DNA of 23,882 nt. Source: JBAZDC01 sp041654595. Its GTDB lineage: Bacteria > Pseudomonadota > Gammaproteobacteria > Burkholderiales > Burkholderiaceae_B. This document shows positions 7,119 to 13,870 of this stretch, piece by piece; position 1 is the stretch's first letter; every line of letters begins with the position of its first letter. Both the position numbers and the translations under genes were made by a program. The notes beneath the pieces are model-generated. The model was given only the letters and a program-made list of their open reading frames with translations, did no database searches and was not told the origin of the DNA. The stretch covers positions 1-23,882 of the forward strand of contig CAZKBT010000046.1 in the NCBI GenBank assembly GCA_964551305.1, read 5' to 3'.

Positions 7119-8067
7119 GTTTGAACCGTTCATGGACATAGGGCTTTAGAGGTTGGAAATGCGTATCGTCGCGGGCGATCACGGACAGCAGATGAGACTG
7201 CGCGAGATCGAAGCTGGCCCAATACAGCTGTCCGCATAATCGTCTTGCGGCATGTCCCGGCCAGTCGGGCGGCAGCAATTGCGAAGGCAGCTGCGGATCA
7301 TGAAGGACGATGCGCCGCCAGGCGTGCAGGGTCAGCGCCCGGACGGCGAAAGCCTGGACGGGCAGCGTGGCGCCGTCTATCTCCGGCAGCATGGGGCCGA
7401 ACATTTCGATGAAGTTCTGATATTGCGCCGCCAAGCCGGACAGGTCCCAGCATTGTGGCACCAGCCGGTCTATGGATAAACCGTGGCCCCCGTTCAGCTC
7501 GTGAGCGCTCAGTATCAGGGCGTGGTCGGATAGCTTCAGGCGTTTCAGTATTTCCTTGGCGGCGGCGGATTGATCGCGAGGCAGGGTGAAAATGCCGGGC
7601 GCGACGGCGCCGAAGCCGGCCCAGAGCAGCTCGCGGCGCGCTTCACCACGCCGATCCAGGCTGGAGTTGCCGAACCTGGGCAGGATCACGAGTGTCCAGG
7701 TTCCATCCCACGGCTCGGGCGATCCGCCGTATATGCGGCCCGAGGCGCGTTGGGTCAGCTCCACGCCGTTTTCGCTCAATTGGTACAGGCTGCGACGGCC
7801 ATGGCGCTGCGATTGCAGCCAGTCTTGCGCGACCAGCCGGAATACGCTGGTGCGCAGCAGGCGCTCGTTGATCCCCAGGGGCGTTACCAGTTCGATCAGA
7901 TCGCTCAGCCAGATGCTGCCGCCGTGCGGCTCGATGGCGTCGCCCAGCAACGTCACGCACAGGGATTTGGCCCGGGGAGGATCCCTTTGCAGTACGTTAT
8001 GTAGTAGCTGTTGCAGCGTGGAAGCGGTCGGCGGCATCGAGGACATAGGCCAAAAAATGGTGTTCAT
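7108..8067 (-). CDS. paaX: Phenylacetate-responsive repressor PaaX
   Basis: A GntR-like transcriptional repressor of the paa genes; phenylacetyl-CoA, not free phenylacetate, relieves repression in E. coli. The N-terminal winged helix lies around residues 35-100 (WLSDLIELVTPLGINERLLRTSVFRL, then the YQLSENG wing), and the characteristic PaaX central and C-terminal domains follow (GTWTLVILP; WASFDLAQ). At 319 aa it matches the roughly 310-aa family. Three in-frame ATGs (8065-8067, 8044-8046 and one about ten residues in) are all without a good ribosome-binding site, so the exact N-terminus is uncertain. It is divergent from paaA and probably controls the shared 254-bp spacer. I could not identify its operator. 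Its stop overlaps the convergent orn end. Confidence 0.93.
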   Translation of the reverse strand: MNTIFWPMSSMPPTASTLQQLLHNVLQRDPPRAKSLCVTLLGDAIEPHGGSIWLSDLIELVTPLGINERLLRTSVFRLVAQDWLQSQRHGRRSLYQLSENGVELTQRASGRIYGGSPEPWDGTWTLVILPRFGNSSLDRRGEARRELLWAGFGAVAPGIFTLPRDQSAAAKEILKRLKLSDHALILSAHELNGGHGLSIDRLVPQCWDLSGLAAQYQNFIEMFGPMLPEIDGATLPVQAFAVRALTLHAWRRIVLHDPQLPSQLLPPDWPGHAARRLCGQLYWASFDLAQSHLLSVIARDDTHFQPLKPYVHERFKLTA

Positions 8068-8231
8068 CTTATACGAAACGGTTGGAGCCGATGACGGCCG
8101 CGGCCGCGAGGCGCATCATGGTTTTCCAGGATAAAAGGTAAATTTTTCTTTTAAAACAGTTGGTTGAGAAAACGGTCCATCCTCAATTCAAGGCATGGGC
8201 TTGTACTGATCCGTCTATTTGATACTATAAT

Positions 8232-8245
8232 TTGATTGACATCAA
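8232..8245. promoter_or_regulatory. FNR/ANR-type box over the paa promoter
   Basis: TTGAT-TGAC-ATCAA is a perfect match to the FNR/ANR/DNR palindrome TTGAT-N4-ATCAA. It contains the first five of six bases, plus the shared A at 8241, of the consensus -35 hexamer TTGACA (8236-8241). Binding here would block RNA polymerase, so the expected effect is repression of the paa genes when FNR is active (low oxygen). Confidence 0.65.
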
Positions 8246-8264
8246 TATTTTTGTATTAAATAAT
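8236..8264 (+). promoter_or_regulatory. Main promoter of the paaABCDE operon
   Basis: A perfect -35 TTGACA (8236-8241), a 17-bp spacer and AATAAT (8259-8264, five of six) form a near-consensus sigma-70 promoter. The start would be near 8271, with a leader of about 50 nt before paaA. An alternative, weaker promoter uses TTGTAC (8201-8206) and TATAAT (8226-8231) with a 19-bp spacer. The rest of the paaX-paaA spacer (8068-8200) shows only a weak inverted repeat, TTGAG-N13-CTCAA (8164-8186). Confidence 0.65.
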
Positions 8265-8321
8265 GAAGTTCAGGACGCGCCCAGGGACAAGGGTGCGCCG
8301 ACCGGACACCAGGAGACGTCA

Positions 8322-9314
8322 ATGTATGCTCAGCTCGTTGAAACCGGAATTAAAAAAGTTCGCTCTCTCGATGAGTTGAGCGGCCCGGAACTGGCCTTCC
8401 AGAAACGCATCGACGAAGGGATACGCATCGAGCCCAAGGATGCGATGCCCGAGGCCTATCGCAAGACGCTGGTGCGCCAGATTTCCCAACACGCGCACTC
8501 GGAAATCGTGGGCATGCTGCCCGAAGGCAACTGGATTACGCGCGCGCCCACCCTCAAGCGCAAGGCCATCCTGCTGGCCAAGGTTCAGGACGAGGCGGGT
8601 CATGGCCTGTATCTGTATAGCGCCGCTGAAACCTTGGGCGTATCGCGGGACGACCTGGTCGACGATCTGTTGTCCGGCAAGGCCAAATACTCCAGCATTT
8701 TCAACTATCCGACCCTGACGTGGGCCGATATCGGCATGATAGGCTGGCTGGTCGACGGCTCGGCCATCATCAACCAGATTCCGTTGTGCCGCTGCTCTTA
8801 CGGCCCCTACGCGCGCGCCATGGTGCGTGTCTGTAAAGAGGAGTCCTTTCACCAGCGCCAGGGCTACGACTTGCTCGTCCAGATGTGCCGGCACGGCACC
8901 CAGGCACAGAAGGACATGGCGCAGGATGCCCTGAATCGCTGGTGGTGGCCGGCCTTGATGATGTTCGGCCCGCCCGACGTCGAGTCGCCCAACAGCGCCC
9001 AATCCATGCAATGGCGCATCAAGCTGTTTTCCAATGACGAATTGCGCCAGAAAATGGTCGACCAGACGGTGCCACAGGCGGAATATCTTGGGTTGACGAT
9101 CCCGGATCCCGATTTGAAGTGGAACGAAGCCACCGGCCATTACGACTTTGGCGAAATCGACTGGGACGAGTTTTACGCGGTACTCAAAGGGCACGGCCCT
9201 TGCAACCGCGAGCGCTTGAAGACGCGCGTGGATGCGCACGAGCAAGGCGCATGGGTTCGCGAGGCGTTTTCCGCCTACGCGGAAAAAAAGGCGCTCAAGC
9301 GGGCAGCAGCCTGA
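8322..9314 (+). CDS. paaA: Phenylacetyl-CoA epoxidase catalytic subunit PaaA
   Basis: Catalytic alpha subunit of the ring-1,2-phenylacetyl-CoA epoxidase, a bacterial diiron multicomponent monooxygenase. The 330-residue ferritin-like helical protein carries the diiron EXXH motifs EAGH (91-94) and ESFH (174-177), with further Glu ligands including one in HSEIVG (around 61). The frame is open from 8232, but ATG 8322 has AGGAGA (8311-8316) just before it and gives the family N-terminus MYAQLVETGIKKVRSL. The first 90 bp of the longer frame contain the promoter. It is first in paaA-B-C-D-E with a 102-bp gap to paaB. It needs O2, and electrons come through PaaE. Confidence 0.97.
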   Translation: MYAQLVETGIKKVRSLDELSGPELAFQKRIDEGIRIEPKDAMPEAYRKTLVRQISQHAHSEIVGMLPEGNWITRAPTLKRKAILLAKVQDEAGHGLYLYSAAETLGVSRDDLVDDLLSGKAKYSSIFNYPTLTWADIGMIGWLVDGSAIINQIPLCRCSYGPYARAMVRVCKEESFHQRQGYDLLVQMCRHGTQAQKDMAQDALNRWWWPALMMFGPPDVESPNSAQSMQWRIKLFSNDELRQKMVDQTVPQAEYLGLTIPDPDLKWNEATGHYDFGEIDWDEFYAVLKGHGPCNRERLKTRVDAHEQGAWVREAFSAYAEKKALKRAAA

Positions 9315-9416
9315 TTCTTCGATGTATGCATGCAGAAACGGCCGGATCCCCTGGGTCCGCCGCGCCTGCGCCTATTGATCATGGATGCGCCGCATGGGCG
9401 GCGCCGGGGAAACACG

Positions 9417-9704
9417 ATGACAAAGACGACTTGGCCCCTCTGGGAAGTATTCATCCGCAGCCAGCACGGCCTGGCGCACAAGCACGTGGGCAGCCTGCAT
9501 GCGCCCGATGCGGAGATGGCGATCAACAATGCGCGCGACGTCTACACCCGCCGCAACGAAGGCCTGAGCATCTGGGTGGTCAAGGCGGCCGACATTACCG
9601 CCAGCAACCCGGCCGATAAAGAGCCGTTGTTCGATCCGGCCAGCAGCAAGGTCTATCGCCATCCCACTTTTTTCCCGATGCCTGACGAAATCAAGCACAT
9701 GTAG
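9417..9704 (+). CDS. paaB: Phenylacetyl-CoA epoxidase subunit PaaB
   Basis: A 95-residue small subunit required for epoxidase function; it bridges PaaAC heterodimers and is thought to help electron transfer. The sequence is typical throughout: TKTTWPLWEVFIRSQHGLAHKHVGSLHAPDAEMAINNARDVYTRR, then the FFPMPDEIKHM tail (residue runs shown in parts here are WPLWEVFIRS, HKHVGSLHA and NARDVYTRR). The frame extends upstream to 9330, but the ATG at 9417 follows GGGGAA and gives exactly the E. coli PaaB length. The extra 29 upstream codons are Arg/Pro rich and unlike the family. It is followed after 8 bp by paaC. Confidence 0.96.
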   Translation: MTKTTWPLWEVFIRSQHGLAHKHVGSLHAPDAEMAINNARDVYTRRNEGLSIWVVKAADITASNPADKEPLFDPASSKVYRHPTFFPMPDEIKHM

Positions 9705-9712
9705 GAGCGGAC

Positions 9713-10477
9713 ATGGATCACGCATTGTTCAATTACCTTTTGCGGCTGGGCGATACGGCCCACATCCTGTCCCAGCGCCTGGCGCAATGGACGGGACACG
9801 GCCCGGCCCTGGAAGAGGAAATGGCCGCCGCCAATACTGCCCTGGATCTGCTTGGCCAGGCGCGCCTGTGGCTTACGCTGGCGGGAGAGGTCGAAGGCAA
9901 ATCGCGCGACGAGGATGCTCTGGCGTATTTGCGCGACGCGCCCGAGTATCGGAATTATTTGCTCGTGGAGCGCGACAACGGCCATTACGGCGACACGATG
10001 ATGCGCCAGTTCCTGTTCGACGTCTGGCACTATTTCTTGCTGCCGCGGCTCTGTGACTCATCGGACGAACGAGTCGCCGCCATTGCCGGGAAGTCGCTCA
10101 AAGAGGTGACTTATCACGCGCGCCGTTCCTCGGACATCGTGGTGCGTCTGGGCGACGGCACGCCGCTAAGCCGCCGGAAGATGCAGGAAGCGCTGGAGGA
10201 TGCCTGGCGCTTCACCGGCGAACTGTTCGTGGACGATGCCGACACCGCCGACCTGGCGGCGCGGGCGATCGCGCCAAGGCATGAAAGCCTGTGGACGCCC
10301 TGGCTGGAACACGTCACGCAAATCCTGCAAGAGGCCACGCTCGAGGCTCCAGAAATCGATGATGCCCGTCACCCCGCCTACCAGGGCGGCATCCACGGAC
10401 GCCATACGGAAGCGCTGGGCTATGTCCTGGCCGAAATGCAGCATTTGCAGCGCACCTACCCCGGAGCAGCCTGGTGA
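9713..10477 (+). CDS. paaC: Phenylacetyl-CoA epoxidase structural subunit PaaC
   Basis: A 254-residue ferritin-fold beta subunit that pairs with PaaA and lacks a functional metal site. Recognisable segments are NYLLRLGDTAHILSQRLAQW at the N-terminus, ALDLLGQARLWL, RNYLLVERDNGHYGDTM, and the C-terminal HPAYQGGIHGRHTEALGYVL. The start ATG has AGGAG (9703-9707) six bases before it. The stop codon overlaps the GTG start of paaD (GTGA), indicating translational coupling. Confidence 0.97.
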   Translation: MDHALFNYLLRLGDTAHILSQRLAQWTGHGPALEEEMAAANTALDLLGQARLWLTLAGEVEGKSRDEDALAYLRDAPEYRNYLLVERDNGHYGDTMMRQFLFDVWHYFLLPRLCDSSDERVAAIAGKSLKEVTYHARRSSDIVVRLGDGTPLSRRKMQEALEDAWRFTGELFVDDADTADLAARAIAPRHESLWTPWLEHVTQILQEATLEAPEIDDARHPAYQGGIHGRHTEALGYVLAEMQHLQRTYPGAAW

Positions 10478-10956
10478 GCAAGGCCATGAACCGCATCGAG
10501 CCTGAGCGGATCATGGCCTTGCTGGAGAAGGTCGGCGATCCCGAGATCCCGGTGATATCCATCATCGATCTGGGGATCGTGCGCGATGTTTTCTGGGACG
10601 GGGAGCAGTGCGTGGTGGCGATTACGCCCACCTATTCAGGCTGTCCCGCCATGCGGGAGATCGAGGCGGACATCCGGACCTTGCTGGCCGGCTACGGCAT
10701 CGACGAGGTGCGGATCGAGACCCGGCTGGCTCCACCCTGGACGACTGACTGGATGAGCGAGAAGGGCCGCGCCGCGCTCAAAGGCTATGGCATCGCCCCG
10801 CCCGGACAAAAAGCGGTCGACATTTCCGGCTTGATTCGCGCCGCGGATGCGCCCGTCGTCGACTGTCCTTTGTGCGGTTCACCGGACACGCGCCTGGTCA
10901 GCCATTTCGGCTCCACGTCTTGCAAGGCTTTATCTCGTATGCCGTCTTCTGCCTGA
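10474..10956 (+). CDS. paaD: PaaD, Fe-S/metal insertion protein; C-terminus destroyed by an assembly artefact
   Basis: A protein of the MIP18 (DUF59) family required for maturation of the PaaABCE epoxidase. Residues 8-85 are the MIP18 domain, with the conserved DPEIPVISIIDLGIVRDV and TYSGCPAM segments. The family also has a C-terminal zinc ribbon with two Cys pairs. The first pair is present (C131, C134), but after SCKAL (149-153), where YRCxxC should supply the second pair, the frame reads SRMPSSA and stops. That segment is a sequencing adapter (10932-10965). After it, in the same frame and at the expected spacing, comes TATTTCAAG...TAG, encoding YFKAH, which matches the usual ending of PaaD. 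The true gene most likely ends at 10983 with 169 residues. It starts at GTG 10474, overlapping paaC; ATG 10486 is the alternative. Confidence 0.9.
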   Translation: MSKAMNRIEPERIMALLEKVGDPEIPVISIIDLGIVRDVFWDGEQCVVAITPTYSGCPAMREIEADIRTLLAGYGIDEVRIETRLAPPWTTDWMSEKGRAALKGYGIAPPGQKAVDISGLIRAADAPVVDCPLCGSPDTRLVSHFGSTSCKALSRMPSSA

Positions 10957-10965
10957 CAAAAAAAA
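10932..10965 (+). other. Embedded Illumina P7 adapter plus poly-A (assembly artefact)
   Basis: From 10932 the sequence reads ATCTCGTATGCCGTCTTCTG and continues C-CTG. It matches 23 of 24 bases of the Illumina P7 flow-cell oligo in reverse complement; the one mismatch is C for T at 10953. Two bases later comes a run of eight A (10958-10965), as seen when reads run off the adapter end. On the opposite strand it encodes CQAEDGIRD, a peptide known from adapter-contaminated assemblies. It replaces 33 nt of paaD without changing the length. Confidence 0.93.
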
Positions 10966-10987
10966 TATTTCAAGGCGCACTAGCGTT

Positions 10988-12070
10988 ATGACTCAGTTTC
11001 ATACTTTAAAAGTGGCTTCGGTCGCCAAAAATACGCGCGACGCGGTGGTGGTGACGTTCGAGGTGCCGGAGGATCTGAGGGATGCGTATTCCTTTCGGCC
11101 CGGCCAATATTTGACGCTGCGCACCCGGATAGACGGCCAGGAACTGAGGCGGTCTTATTCCATTTGCGCGGCTCCCACCGATCGTCAGTTGCGGGTGGCC
11201 ATCAAGCGCCTGAACGACGGCGCTTTTTCGTCATGGGCCAACGAGCACTTGCAGAGCGGATCCAGCCTGGAGGTGATGGTTCCCGACGGTCATTTCACCG
11301 TCGAATTTTCGCCCGAGCAGCATCGAAATTACGTCGCTTTTGCGGTCGGCAGCGGCATCACCCCCATCTTGTCCTTGATAAAAACGGCGCTGGATACCGA
11401 GCCGGACAGCACGTTCACCCTGTTCTTCGGCAATCGGGCTTCGTCCTCCGTCCTGTTTCGCGAGGAAATAGAGGACCTGAAGAATCGCTACATGCATCGG
11501 TTCTCGCTCGTCTACATCATGAGCCGGGAGCACCAGGATATCGATTTGTTCAACGGCCGACTGGACGGCGGCAAGGTCCGGGAGTTGCTGCGTGTCTGGA
11601 TCCATGCCGACCAGATCGATTACGCGTTCGTGTGCGGGCCCCAGGACATGACGGAATCGGTGATCGCCGCCCTGCAGGAAGCGGGTCTGGAAAAATCCCA
11701 GGTCAAGTTCGAGCTTTTCGGCGCGCCGAAGGGACCGCGGGCGCTGCGCACGGGGCACGATGCGGGCGTGGCGCCCGGCCGGGACCAGTGCGAGGTCACG
11801 ATCATCCAGGACGGCGTCACCCGCAGCCTGACCATCGCGAAAAATACCGACAGCGTATTGGATTCGGCCCTGGCGCAAGGGGTGGAGCTGCCTTATTCCT
11901 GTAAGGGCGGGGTGTGCTCCACCTGTCGTTGCAAGGTGATCGAAGGGGAGGTGGACATGGACGCGAACTTCGCGCTGGAAGACTACGAGGTCGCGCGCGG
12001 ATTCGTGCTCAGTTGTCAGAGTTTTCCCGTCACCGACAAACTGGTGATAGATTTCGACCAGGAAACCTGA
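10988..12070 (+). CDS. paaE: Phenylacetyl-CoA epoxidase reductase subunit PaaE
   Basis: A 360-residue NADPH-dependent reductase that feeds electrons to PaaA. An N-terminal flavin domain shows FRPGQYLTL and the FAD-binding RRSYS (54-58). The pyridine-nucleotide domain has GSGITP (121-126) and CGPQDM (216-221). The C-terminal plant-type [2Fe-2S] ferredoxin has Cys 305, 310, 313 and 343 (SCKGGVCSTC...LSC). The frame is open upstream from 10847, but ATG 10988 gives the family N-terminus MTQFHTLKVASV and lies just after the inferred true paaD stop (10983). The 103-bp gap to paaN carries a duplicated ribosome-binding-site-like segment. Confidence 0.96.
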   Translation: MTQFHTLKVASVAKNTRDAVVVTFEVPEDLRDAYSFRPGQYLTLRTRIDGQELRRSYSICAAPTDRQLRVAIKRLNDGAFSSWANEHLQSGSSLEVMVPDGHFTVEFSPEQHRNYVAFAVGSGITPILSLIKTALDTEPDSTFTLFFGNRASSSVLFREEIEDLKNRYMHRFSLVYIMSREHQDIDLFNGRLDGGKVRELLRVWIHADQIDYAFVCGPQDMTESVIAALQEAGLEKSQVKFELFGAPKGPRALRTGHDAGVAPGRDQCEVTIIQDGVTRSLTIAKNTDSVLDSALAQGVELPYSCKGGVCSTCRCKVIEGEVDMDANFALEDYEVARGFVLSCQSFPVTDKLVIDFDQET

Positions 12071-12072
12071 GT

Positions 12073-12174
12073 ATCATCAAGGAGTGCAGCGGCAGGGCGG
12101 TCGTCGCCTTGCGCAGGCCATACATCTATAAAGCTTGCCATGGGCAAGCCGTCATCATCGAGGAGTGAGCAGCG
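12073..12174 (+). repeat. Imperfect direct repeat in the paaE-paaN spacer
   Basis: ATCATCAAGGAGTG-CAGCG (12073-12091) and ATCATCGAGGAGTGAGCAGCG (12154-12174) are near-identical, with one substitution and a 2-nt insertion, 81 bp apart. The second copy supplies the AGGAG ribosome-binding site and the first base of the paaN GTG. Between them a perfect 7-bp hairpin, GCTTGCC-ATG-GGCAAGC (12133-12149), lies 12 bp before the paaN ribosome-binding site. It has no T-tract, so it is not a standard terminator; it may be an mRNA structure. Confidence 0.45.
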
Positions 12175-13838
12175 TGTCGACCGATTTTTTTACCCTACAC
12201 AAGGAAACCCTGGAGCAGGGCGTGGCCGCCGCGGCGGAGCGCGGATTCTGGAGCGCCTATCCCGAGTCGCCCAGCCCGCGCATCTACGGGGAAACCGCCA
12301 ATGACGACGGGCGTGCCGCATTCGAAGCCTACTTGGGCAAGCCCTTTCCATTGGATGTCCAGGGTACGGACGGCCAGGTCGGCAACGAGCAATCGCCTTT
12401 CGGCGCCGAACTGGGCATCACGTATCCGCACGTGCCTGTGGAGGCGCTGATCGCCCAGTCCTCCGCCGCGCTGGACACGTGGCGCGAAGCCGGCCCCGAA
12501 GGCTGGGTCGGCGTGTCGCTGGAGATACTCAAGCGCTTGAACCAGCGCAGCTTCGAGATGGCGTATGCGGTGCAGCATACGACTGGACAAGGTTTCGTGA
12601 TGGCCTTCCAGGCAGGCAGTCCGCAGGCCCAGGATCGGGGCCTGGAGGCGGTCGTGTACGCGTGGCAGGAAATGGCGCGCATCCCGCACAGCGTCAGCTG
12701 GGTCAAGCCCCAGGGCAAGCAGGATCCCATCAGCATGCAGAAGCATTTCACCATCGTGCCGCGCGGCGTCGCCTTGGTAATCGGATGCTCGACCTTCCCC
12801 ACCTGGAACGGCTATCCGGGATTCTTTGCCAGCCTGGCGACCGGCAACACCGTGATCGTCAAGCCTCATCCCAATGCGATTCTGCCGCTGGCGATTACCG
12901 TCAAGATCGCACGCGAGGTGCTGTCCGAGGCCGGACATGATCCTAACGTCGTGCAGCTGGCCGCGCATGCCGCGAACGATGATACAGTCAAGTCGCTGGC
13001 GCTGGATCCCGCCGTCAAGCTGATCGACTTCACCGGCAGCAGCGCCAACGGCAACTGGCTGGAAACCAATGCCCGCCAAGCCCAGGTGTACACGGAAAAA
13101 GCCGGCGTCAATCAGGTCATCATCGACTCCGTCGAGGACATGAAGGCGGTGGCGCGCAATCTGGCGTTTTCCTTTGCCCTGTATTCGGGCCAGATGTGCA
13201 CGGCGCCACAGAACGTCTATGTGCCGCGTGGCGGCATTCAGACGGCGGACGGCCATCTCGGTTTCGACGAGGTGGCGGCCGCCATAGGCCAGGCGGTCGA
13301 AAAGCTGACGTCGGATGCGGCCAAGGCCGTGGAAATCACGGGCGCGATCCAGAGCGAGGCGATCGCCAAGCGGATCGAGCAGGCCAGGGCGCTGGGGTTG
13401 CCGGTCGTGGCCGACAGCCGCAAGCTGGAGCATCCGCAATTCTCCAATGCGACGGTCATGACGCCCCTAGTGCTGCGGGCCGACGTCGACAACCCGGCGA
13501 TTTTCCGCGAATGGTTCGGTCCCATCGTTTTCGTGGTCGCGACCGACTCCACCGAGCAAAGCATACGGGTTGCGCAGCAGAGCGTGCAAACCCACGGGGC
13601 GCTGACGCTGTCGGCCTACAGCACGGATGAAAACGTGAAACACGCCATCCAGAAGGCTGCCGAGCGAGCCGGCGTTTCGCTGTCGTTGAATCTGACGGGC
13701 GGGGTATTCATCAATCAGACCGCCGCCTTCAGCGATTTTCACGGCACGGGCGCCAATCCCGCCGCCAACGCGGCCTTGTCCGACTCCGCCTACGTGGCCA
13801 ATCGTTTCCGCGTGGTCCAGACCCGCTGGCACGCGTGA
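12174..13838 (+). CDS. paaN: PaaN, aldehyde-dehydrogenase-type phenylacetate ring-opening enzyme
   Basis: A 554-residue aldehyde dehydrogenase superfamily protein of the PaaN type. Visible motifs are the nucleotide-binding segment ending TGNTVIVKPHPNA (223-235), FTGSS (286-290), the general-base glutamate in TEKAGVN (E308), and the catalytic cysteine in SGQMCTAPQN (C342). By family it oxidises the 3-oxo-5,6-dehydrosuberyl-CoA semialdehyde formed on oxepin ring opening. E. coli PaaZ (about 680 aa) also has a C-terminal MaoC hydratase that opens the ring. That domain is absent here: the protein ends 14 residues after FHGTGANPAANAALSDSA. GTG 12174 is chosen for its AGGAG at 12161-12165; the frame is open from 12135. 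It may also be annotated as paaZ in this family. Confidence 0.9.
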   Translation: MSTDFFTLHKETLEQGVAAAAERGFWSAYPESPSPRIYGETANDDGRAAFEAYLGKPFPLDVQGTDGQVGNEQSPFGAELGITYPHVPVEALIAQSSAALDTWREAGPEGWVGVSLEILKRLNQRSFEMAYAVQHTTGQGFVMAFQAGSPQAQDRGLEAVVYAWQEMARIPHSVSWVKPQGKQDPISMQKHFTIVPRGVALVIGCSTFPTWNGYPGFFASLATGNTVIVKPHPNAILPLAITVKIAREVLSEAGHDPNVVQLAAHAANDDTVKSLALDPAVKLIDFTGSSANGNWLETNARQAQVYTEKAGVNQVIIDSVEDMKAVARNLAFSFALYSGQMCTAPQNVYVPRGGIQTADGHLGFDEVAAAIGQAVEKLTSDAAKAVEITGAIQSEAIAKRIEQARALGLPVVADSRKLEHPQFSNATVMTPLVLRADVDNPAIFREWFGPIVFVVATDSTEQSIRVAQQSVQTHGALTLSAYSTDENVKHAIQKAAERAGVSLSLNLTGGVFINQTAAFSDFHGTGANPAANAALSDSAYVANRFRVVQTRWHA

Positions 13839-13870
13839 CGCCGGCGCGAACACCAAAGGGAGCGACGTCA

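Noticed and set aside
8201..8231. TTGTAC-N19-TATAAT as the main paa promoter
   Set aside because: The TATAAT is perfect but the spacer is long and the -35 weak; TTGACA-N17-AATAAT just downstream is better. It is kept only as a secondary possibility.
8068..8321. PaaX operator of the E. coli type (TGATTC-N27-GAATCA)
   Set aside because: No such pair was found in the spacer. Only loose TTGAT-like repeats are present, and these are better explained by the FNR box.
8319..9245. Long minus-strand ORF opposite paaA; similar long antisense ORFs at 483-1640, 12195-13439, 15057-16583 and 18285-20036
   Set aside because: They lie fully antisense to secure genes in G+C-rich DNA where third-position bias suppresses stops. 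Their translations are Arg/His/Gln rich and resemble no family.
10785..10973. 62-codon minus-strand ORF beginning MKYFFCQAEDGIRD
   Set aside because: Its first part is the reverse complement of the sequencing adapter, and the rest is antisense to paaD.
10847..10987. Upstream extension of the paaE frame (extra 47 residues)
   Set aside because: It overlaps paaD in another frame and reads through the adapter; PaaE family proteins begin at the ATG at 10988.
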